A stretch of DNA of 10,779 nt from Baffinella frigidus (Eukaryota > Cryptophyceae > Cryptomonadales > Baffinellaceae), in assembly GCA_026770585.1 (NCBI GenBank), contig MU646375.1, positions 915,018-925,796 of the forward strand, in the 5' to 3' direction. The position numbers were made by a program, and so were the translations under genes. The notes beneath the pieces were generated by a model. The model saw only the letters and a list, made by a program, of their open reading frames with translations. It did not search any database and had not been told where the DNA came from. Below, in pieces: positions 6,332 to 10,779 of this stretch (the first letter of the stretch is position 1; every line of letters starts with the position of its first letter).

Positions 6332-6477
6332 ATCTCAGAAAACGAGTTCTAAAACTCGTTTTCTTAAGTCAATTCCCCTACAAATTCGTCAACTTATTCT
6401 TTACTCTCCGCATAAGTTGACAAAATTGTAAAGGAATTGACTTAAGAAAACGAGTTTTAGAACTCGTTTTCTGAGAT
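6332..6477. mobile_element. Long near-palindromic MITE-like element, 146 bp
   Basis: The left arm from 6332 and right arm to 6477 pair perfectly over about 45 bp (ATCTCAGAAAACGAGTTCTA onward to AAGTCAATTCC). They continue with few mismatches to about 6397 and 6412, leaving a small loop (about 6398-6411). Each arm itself contains the near-palindrome GAAAACGAGTT.CTAAAACTCGTTTTC. The interior is AT-rich compared with its surroundings and has no coding capacity. No other copy is in this window, and the target duplication is not clear. Confidence 0.85.
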
Positions 6478-6496
6478 AAGATGGTACCTCTTCGAG

Positions 6497-6635
6497 TACA
6501 GGGATACCTCGTGTACTAGAACCAGTAACTTACGAACACGGAACGGATTCAGTCAGCCCGCAGGTACTAATTTAAGAAAACAGACACACACCGAGGCTCG
6601 ACCAAGGGTGGTGTTATATCCCAGATATCCCTGTA
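6497..6635 (+). mobile_element. Family B element, short form, both ends present
   Basis: The core 6499-6633 is 135 bp. It starts CAGGGATACCTCG and ends ATATCCCTG, with TA at both flanks (6497-6498 and 6634-6635). It keeps GGTACTAATTTAAGAAAACA and ACCGAGGCTCGACCAAGGGT of the family but lacks the palindromic core, so it is an internal deletion derivative. Confidence 0.75.
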
Positions 6636-6697
6636 GGGGGATGCCCAGGGTGACAGGGGTTCGGATGCTTCAAGAGGATCCAGCAAGAGCGTGCTCA
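6636..6697 (+). repeat. Short copy of the 6051-6150 repeat
   Basis: GGGGATGCCCAGGGTGACAG, then GGATGC and CAGCAAGAGCGTGC, correspond to 6054-6146 with an internal deletion. Confidence 0.6.
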
Positions 6698-6699
6698 TG

Positions 6700-6869
6700 C
6701 AAAAAGCTTTCGCCAGCGAACCCCTTATTTGGACGCGACTCCGTACAAAATTTACAATTGGATTTTTTTTTAGGGTTTTAAAAGTCCTGAAATTGCTTTT
6801 AAAATCATTTTAGAGCCTGTAAGTCCCTCGCCAGCGGACCACCTAGGGGGTCCGCTGGCGGAAGCTTTT
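6700..6869. mobile_element. Inverted-repeat element with a second internal palindrome
   Basis: The ends are CAAAAAGCTTTCGCCAGCG (6700) and the inverted CAAAAGCTTCCGCCAGCG (to 6869). The right end also folds on itself: CGCCAGCGGACC (6829-6840) pairs perfectly with 6849-6860 around ACCTAGGG. The middle is A/T-rich with TTTTTTTTTAGGG. Only one copy is seen, so mobility is inferred. Confidence 0.55.
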
Positions 6870-7004
6870 GACGTTAGTGCAGGAGGGAAAGAGTGGCACG
6901 TGAGACCGAGAGTCGCACAGGTCAGGTGGGATTGTTCCCCTATCAGGGGGGGCACAATTTTTGAGCCGCGGTAGTGCTGCACATCGTCACAACGTACGTT
7001 TTTT

Positions 7005-7100
7005 CGCCGAAAGGGGTTTCACGCCGCACACAAATATTCATGTTCCGGCTACCTCGGCCGAAAAAGTTTTCACGGCCGCACACCCGATATTTATGTTCCG
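7005..7100 (+). repeat. Direct duplication, about 44-bp units
   Basis: CGCCGAAAGGGGTTTCACGC, CGCACAC and ATATTCATGTTCCG (7005-7046) are repeated as GGCCGAAAAAGTTTTCACGG, CGCACAC and ATATTTATGTTCCG (7056-7100). They lie just 3' of the minus-strand gene end. Confidence 0.75.
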
Positions 7101-7116
7101 TTCGACGTTGTACTAG

Positions 7117-7337
7117 CTATTCAGGCGTGTGGAGAAATTGACCTGGGGCAGCGATCTCAGCCAGGCTGATGGTCCGCGCGCGCTTGGCGCCCCCCCGCCC
7201 CCGCCCCGTAATCAGCGCGTCCACCATCTCTTTCGCCCTGCCCCCCTCCCCCCCAGCAACCTGCGCGAGGCTAGACACGCGGGCGTATGCGACCGCGCGG
7301 CGCAGCCCCTTGTGCGACAGCAGGTGCACCTCGCGCC
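7117..7337 (-). CDS. Probable 3'-terminal exon of the 7271-8029 gene, unknown function
   Basis: The minus-strand frame is open to a stop at 7117-7119. I place its beginning at 7337 because a good acceptor precedes it: CCTAAC (branch-like, about 7357-7362) about 19 nt before GCATGCAG (ending 7338). Alternatively translation could begin at the in-frame ATG at 7347. The peptide contains VHLLSHKGLRRAVAYARVSS, then VAGGEGGRAKEMVDALI, a Gly/Arg basic stretch and a tail rich in Ile, Ala and Leu. The frame differs from the signal-peptide frame of 7271-8029. It matches the frame open at 7357-7566, which a TAA just before the acceptor closes. A related end may exist at 5672-5793. No domain family is recognised. 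Confidence 0.45.
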
Positions 7338-8029
7338 CTGCATGCACGCGTCCTTGTTAGGACCGCCTGCATTTGCGCCAGGAGCGCCTGGGCGGTGGGG
7401 GGTCGCAGAGGGGGGGCGCGGACGAGGAAGGGGTGCAGAGGGGGGGCAGAGCATCCCGGCGCGCATGTCTCCTGTTGGTGATCATGGGGCAGGTGCTGCT
7501 GAGCGAGGACAGGGAATCTGCCTGCGTCAAGGTGGCCGTGTGCCGCAGGTTCTCCTCCGGGAGGCATCACGACGCCCTCGTTGAAGGGGTCCAACGCTTT
7601 GAAGGTCGGTTGCACGCTCCTGCCCCGCGCTGCCCTGTGCCGCTCTGCACGCATCGGCGCGGGCGCGCGCTGCGCCAACGATTCGCCGGCGTGTTTGGCG
7701 TGATGCTTGGAGCGGTGCGATGAGCGGCGGCCCAGCACGCCGTCGTGACGGTCGACCTGGTCGGCGAACTTCTGGAGGGCGTCCAGGCGACCAAACGCGG
7801 CGTCATACGTTGAGCGCGCCTTTTCCGAGCTGATCGGCGCCGCGCCCCCTGAGCCAAAGGACGCCGCCTCCTTCTCCAGCGCGTGCATGCTCCCAAACGC
7901 ACCCGAATACTTGCCCTCCGCCTCCTCGGAGCTCTCCAGCAGCACGGAGCGCCCCGTGACACCCGACACGTCCAACGCCGCCGCGGCCAGGAGAAGCGCC
8001 GCCGCCAGCAAGGCTGCTTTCTTCGCCAT
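7271..8029 (-). CDS. Secretory-pathway protein of unknown function, N-terminal part reliable
   Basis: The minus-strand ATG at 8029 begins MAKKAALLAAALLLAAAALD, a basic start plus a long Ala/Leu core: a clear signal peptide or anchor. Cleavage is plausible near VSG (21-23). Two copies of a motif follow: YSGAFGSMHALEKEA at 41-55 and YDAAFGRLDALQKFA at 75-89, spaced 34 residues apart and helix-like. A His/Arg/Lys-rich stretch lies at 97-140. Up to about residue 155 the composition looks like real protein. Beyond that (from about 7560 down) it becomes Pro/Ala/Arg-rich and loses character. Another minus-strand frame (7566-7357) reads PEENLRHTATLTQADSLSS, which looks more protein-like. A one-base indel near 7557-7566 or an unrecognised intron probably moves the frame. 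The true end is then likely 7117. The function is unknown. The family is not recognised. Confidence 0.6.
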   Translation of the reverse strand: MAKKAALLAAALLLAAAALDVSGVTGRSVLLESSEEAEGKYSGAFGSMHALEKEAASFGSGGAAPISSEKARSTYDAAFGRLDALQKFADQVDRHDGVLGRRSSHRSKHHAKHAGESLAQRAPAPMRAERHRAARGRSVQPTFKALDPFNEGVVMPPGGEPAAHGHLDAGRFPVLAQQHLPHDHQQETCAPGCSAPPLHPFLVRAPPLRPPTAQALLAQMQAVLTRTRACRARGAPAVAQGAAPRGRIRPRV

Positions 8030-8169
8030 CTGTTAGGAGCCCGTCAGAAAGGAGCGGCTGGACGAATAACGAACGTCTGAACAGCCAGATTTTGTGTCCT
8101 CTAAAGTGGCCGCTCGGTTAAGTCAATCCGGGCCCTTCCCTTGCCCGCCTCAGGACTAGAGCAAAAAGA
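8030..8169 (-). promoter_or_regulatory. Upstream region of the signal-peptide gene
   Basis: This is the only non-repeat sequence upstream of the ATG at 8029 before a duplicated repeat begins at 8170, so a promoter, if the gene is alive, should lie here or within the repeat. I see no TATA box or other clear motif. AAAGTGGCCG (about 8103) echoes the repeats at 3402-3723 and family C ends. Confidence 0.25.
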
Positions 8170-8512
8170 TATCCCCTCTTCACGAGCCTCTGCACTGGAG
8201 AGCTAAACGCGATCCGAAAGCAAAAATGCTTTCTCTGCAGATCCCTTCTACGGAACGGCGTGTCGTTGGCATATGTTGGGAGAAATTAAAACCTAAAGGA
8301 CCTAAAGGACCCTAGAAAGGACCACTTTCTACAGAACCAGTTCCGGTGTCAAACACCCCAAGAGAACCACCCTGTATCCCCTCTTCACGAGCCTCTGCAC
8401 TGGAGAGCGAAACGCGATCCGAAAGCAAAAATGCTTTCTCTGCAGATCCCTTCTACGGAACGGCGTGTCGTTGACATATGTTGGGAGAAATTAAAACCTA
8501 AAGGACCTAAAG
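8170..8512 (+). repeat. 138-bp direct duplication of repeat D variant
   Basis: 8170-8307 and 8375-8512 are identical except for two single-base differences, offset 205. Each runs TATCCCCTCTTCACGAGCCT, AAAAATGCTTTCTCTGCAG, CGGCGTGTCGTTG, then CCTAAAGGACCTAAAG. The near-identity indicates a recent event. The 67-bp spacer contains CTTTCTACAGAACCAGTTCC of repeat D. Confidence 0.9.
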
Positions 8513-8566
8513 TCCGCCTATGTTGGGAGCTCGAAGAACCTAAAGGACCTAAAGGACCTAAAGAAG
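8512..8566 (+). repeat. Repeat D 3' module
   Basis: GTCCGCCTATGTTGGGAGCT, CGAAGAACCT and three CCTAAAGGA-type units. It follows the second duplicated copy directly, apparently by recombination at the shared CCTAAAG. Confidence 0.8.
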
Positions 8567-8683
8567 ACCTGTCTCTTGTATTGATGTACTGATTAACAGT
8601 GACCCAGATGACTTCCAGTGACACTTCAAGGCTGACCCTAATGGAGACGAGTCAATCTCCATGTGTCTCTTGTACAGCTGCAT

Positions 8684-8792
8684 TACAGGGGTACCTCGCT
8701 CATAAGAAAACGCTTCCCCCTAGGGACCCCCATAGGGCCCTACTGTAGGGTCCTACGGGGAGGCGTTTTCTTGTAATCGAGGTACCCCTGTA
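8684..8792. mobile_element. Family A MITE-like element, copy 4 (105 bp)
   Basis: The core 8686-8790 has TA at both flanks (8684-8685 and 8791-8792). The right end has changes (TTGTAATCGAGG instead of TTATGAGCGAGG), and the interior is 12 bp shorter than copies 2, 3 and 5. Confidence 0.88.
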
Positions 8793-8810
8793 TGTACAGC
8801 CACCACGGTT

Positions 8811-9062
8811 CGAAGCGGGCGGTCCTAGGGGGGATCGCAATTGCAGGACCAAAAAGTCTCGGCCTACGGCAGGAGGTCCTAGGCAATGCCGTAGGCCTAA
8901 CTACCCCATTTTTGGTCAGTTACCCTATTAAATTGACAAGGTCCATCGCGAAGCGGGCGGTGCGCGGTCCTTAGATCGCAATTGCAATGGGCCCTAGGCA
9001 AAGGCCTGCTGTTTGTCCCCCCCTGGGGGGGGATGGTTTCCTATCAGCGAGGTACCCCTGTA
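8811..9062. repeat. Composite of repeats ending in a family A right terminus
   Basis: CGAAGCGGGCGGT, GTCC and GATCGCAATTGCA occur twice, at 8811-8846 and 8949-8986. Between them, GGACCAAAAAGTCTCGGCCT to TTTTTGGTCA (about 8848-8922) is an inverted-repeat unit whose arm matches 748-783 of the element at 721-877. 9035-9062 is a diverged family A right end (GGTTTCCTATCAGCGAGGTA, then CCCCTGTA). Confidence 0.7.
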
Positions 9063-9205
9063 GATTGTGCATGCATGTCAGGGACTGCGAGTGAGAGGAC
9101 ATATCCGTGACCGAGGCTCGCAACCTGTCTGACCGAGGCTCACAGGACACCAGATGCTCTCTCCGCACGACCATAGATAATGCTGGGTAAATGTTTTCAC
9201 GCGAA

Positions 9206-9408
9206 GAGCCACTCCTACCACACGAGGCTACCCAGGCGAACATAGTAAAACAGACTTTTAAAGTTTTGTGGGCAAATGATCACATTTCCGCCCGCTGAGT
9301 GGTCGGACCTGTGTAAAGTCGCTGCTTTTCATCTGAAAATTACTACACACGTTTACAATCGACATTTATTCTGTTCGCATAGGTAGCCTCGTGTGGTAGT
9401 TGGCTCAT
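9206..9408. mobile_element. Inverted-repeat element with about 36-bp ends
   Basis: The perfect arms CTACCACACGAGGCTACC (9215-9232 and inverted 9382-9399) extend outward through GAGCCA and inward through GCGAACA. This makes arms of about 35 bp with few differences and an element of about 203 bp. The AT-rich interior has no gene. A separate 8-bp hairpin (GGCTACGT, 9413-9443) follows. Confidence 0.7.
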
Positions 9409-9443
9409 CCCTGGCTACGTACGGTTACTAAGTGGACGTAGCC

Positions 9444-9564
9444 TACAGGGGTACCTCGCTCATAAGAAAACGCTCTCCCCCTAGGATCGCCGCAGGGGCC
9501 TAGGCATAGGCCTACTGTAGGGTCCTAGGGGGGTGCGGTTTCTTATGAGCGAGGTACCCCTGTA
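9444..9564. mobile_element. Family A MITE-like element, copy 5
   Basis: The core 9446-9562 is 117 bp with both 24-bp ends intact and TA at 9444-9445 and 9563-9564. The interior is CCCCCTAGGATCG through GTAGGGTCCTAGGGGGG. Confidence 0.92.
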
Positions 9565-9605
9565 GAAGTCCGCTGTCAGAGTGAGCGTGGCGCAAAGCGG
9601 TCGCT

Positions 9606-9774
9606 GGTCTGGGAGTCTGAATCTGGGTCCTTTAGGTCCTTTAGGTTCTTCGAGCTCCCAACATAGGCGGACACCGGAACTCGTTCTGTAGAAAGGCCAT
9701 GCTTCCTTTCGGATCACATCAAGCCCCCCTGTACAGAGGATCCGTCAGAACCGGTCTGGGAGTCTGAATCTGGG
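9606..9774 (-). repeat. Inverted repeat D plus dispersed repeat, bounded by a 22-bp direct repeat
   Basis: GGTCTGGGAGTCTGAATCTG occurs at 9606 and 9753 (22-bp match, 9606-9627 and 9753-9774). Between them the repeat D module runs inverted (9625-9705), and 9706-9755 matches 2291-2342. The 22-bp flanks could be part of a larger duplication. Confidence 0.75.
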
Positions 9775-9824
9775 GCGACAACGTCGTCGGAGTTCCCCAC
9801 TCAGTTGGAGTTCCCCAACCGCCT

Positions 9825-10076
9825 AGTTGGCTAATTCCTGGCAACTTATCACCACTAAGTGGACCTCGCAGGCTGTCCAATCCCACTTAGAGGTCTTTCG
9901 GGACTGCCACTTGACCGAGGCGGGCTCGTCCTAAGACTCCTAGTCGTTTGGACCACGCATCTCCAGGCTTGAGAGAAATACAGAAGAAGAAAGAAGAAGG
10001 TCATTGGGGCAGTTCCCCCAACCTCCCACATGGAGTTGGCTGATTCCTGGCAACTTATGACCACTAAGTGGACCTC
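9825..10076 (+). repeat. 43-bp direct repeat pair
   Basis: 9825-9867 and 10034-10076 share AGTTGGCT.ATTCCTGGCAA through CACTAAGTGGACCTC with two mismatches, offset 209. The sequence between them has no recognised gene; short open frames here have no family character. Confidence 0.8.
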
Positions 10077-10091
10077 CATTCTCATCATTGT

Positions 10092-10137
10092 GTCCGCCTA
10101 TGTTGGGAGCTCGCAGAACCTAAAGGACCTAAAGGAT
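10092..10137 (+). repeat. Repeat D 3' module, last copy
   Basis: GTCCGCCTATGTTGGGAGCT, GAACCTAAAGGACCTAAAGG. It directly follows the second 43-bp repeat. Confidence 0.8.
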
Positions 10138-10604
10138 CATTGGGGCGGGAAGAACGCGCGGAGAAGGACGTTGTTCTCGAGGCCGAGCGCCGCGACACTC
10201 ATCGAAAGGTCCAAACGCCGCCCCTCAAGGGATAGTTCCTGTGGGAGAGGCTTTGGGGTTTAGGGGTTCAGGGCTTAGGGCTTCGGGGTTGGAGTTTGGG
10301 TTTCGTGTTTCGTGTTTCGGATTTCGTCGAGACAGTCATCGTGGGGTCCAAACGCTGCCCCCCGAGCGATAGTTCCTGTGTTTGGGGTTGAGGGGTTTAG
10401 AGCTTCGGGCTTCGGGCTTCGGGGTTGGGGTTTCGTGTTTCGTGTTTCGCCGAGACACTCATCGTAGGATCCAATCGATGCCCCGCAAGTGACAGTTGCT
10501 GCGTTTGGTGTTCAGTGGTTGAGGGCTTAGGGGGTTGTTTCGCCGCGACTCTCATCGTAGGGTCCAATCGCTCCCCCGCGAGCGATAGTTCCTGTGGTGT
10601 GGGG

Positions 10605-10653
10605 TTTATGGTTTATGGTTTATGGTTTATGGTTTATGGTTTATGGTTTATGG
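10605..10653 (+). repeat. Seven perfect TTTATGG units
   Basis: A 7-bp repeat, one base from TTTAGGG, forms the spacer between cores 4 and 5. Confidence 0.95.
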
Positions 10654-10715
10654 TTTCGAAAGTGTCTCGGCACTCATCGAAGGGTCCAAACGCTGCCCCG
10701 CGAGTGATAGCTCCT

Positions 10716-10779
10716 GGGGTTTGGGGTGTGGGGTGTGGGGTGTGGGGTTTGGGGTGTGGGGTGTGGGGTGTGGGGTTTG
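10716..10779 (+). repeat. GGGGTTT/GGGGTGT array with 28-bp higher-order period
   Basis: Nine 7-mers run GGGGTTT, three GGGGTGT, GGGGTTT, three GGGGTGT, GGGGTTT. The pattern repeats every 28 bp with no error and runs off the window end. Confidence 0.95.

Larger units (their letters stand above)
10189..10779 (+). repeat. Subtelomeric composite satellite: 55-bp cores plus telomere-like spacers
   Basis: A core of GCCGAGACACTCATCGTAGG, GTCCAAACGCTGCCCCGCGA and GCGATAGTTCCTGTG occurs five times, starting at about 10189, 10326, 10449, 10542 and 10667. Spacers between cores are G-rich telomere-like variants (TTTGGGG, TTTAGGG, CTTCGGG, TTTCGTG) and differ from unit to unit. The array reaches the window edge. 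Confidence 0.88.

Noticed and set aside
7129-7723. Plus-strand frames of 116 and 151 codons opposite the signal-peptide gene
   Set aside because: GC-rich antisense frames with Gly/Arg/Pro-rich composition. The minus strand has a signal peptide and an internal repeat that explain the region better.
8800-8830. tRNA gene suggested by GGTTCGAAGC
   Set aside because: No cloverleaf could be built around the TTCGA motif, and the motif lies in a repeated segment that also occurs at 8949.
4353-9717. Several short frames containing YRGTSLIRKRP or MSEVPLY
   Set aside because: These peptides are translations of the family A inverted end in the two directions, so the frames are by-products of the repeat. 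They could contaminate automated protein sets.
1-10779. Transposase or reverse transcriptase for the elements
   Set aside because: No frame shows DDE, RNase H or reverse-transcriptase motifs. All elements seen are short and non-coding.

Overview
The window looks like nuclear, subtelomeric DNA of a eukaryote whose telomere repeat is of the TTTAGGG type. That repeat is known from plants, green algae and several other algal and protist groups. The compact GC-rich coding pieces suggest an alga or other protist more than a land plant, but the species cannot be named from the sequence. There are no bacterial operons, no rRNA or tRNA gene and no CRISPR array. Most of the window is non-coding mosaic repeat DNA.

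Layout. 1-463 is a degenerate TTTAGGG tract. 464-2100 is mixed sequence with an inverted-repeat element, a 93-bp direct duplication and a short tandem array. On the minus strand it also holds the clearly recognisable start of a class I phosphatidylinositol transfer protein (1466-1639). 2100-5590 is dense in small inverted-repeat elements. 5590-6700 holds GC-rich modular repeats, a possible minus-strand gene fragment, a 146-bp near-palindrome and more elements. 7117-8029 is the only substantial gene candidate: a minus-strand secreted or membrane-targeted protein of unknown function, apparently split by an intron or a frameshift. 8030-10140 is again elements and duplications. 10189-10779 is a composite satellite of about five 55-bp cores separated by telomere-like G-rich spacers, ending in a regular array of 7-mers.

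The dominant feature is a set of MITE-like (miniature inverted-repeat transposable) elements. Family A is 105-119 bp, has 24-bp ends beginning CAGGGGTACCTCGCTCATAA, and has five near-complete copies plus halves. Its target duplication is TA, and one copy has a matching empty site elsewhere in the window (2065-2066 versus 4434/4554). Family B has related ends (CAGGGATAYC) and a long palindromic core. Family C has ends TCCCTTAAGTGGCC. Repeat D carries CCTAAAGGA blocks. No transposase is visible, so any mobilising enzyme must be encoded elsewhere.

Both G-rich telomere-like tracts (left and right) lie on the + strand. If the right-hand satellite is the distal side, the left tract is interstitial. 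The genes do not form a pathway; they look like gene ends stranded in fast-rearranging subtelomeric sequence.
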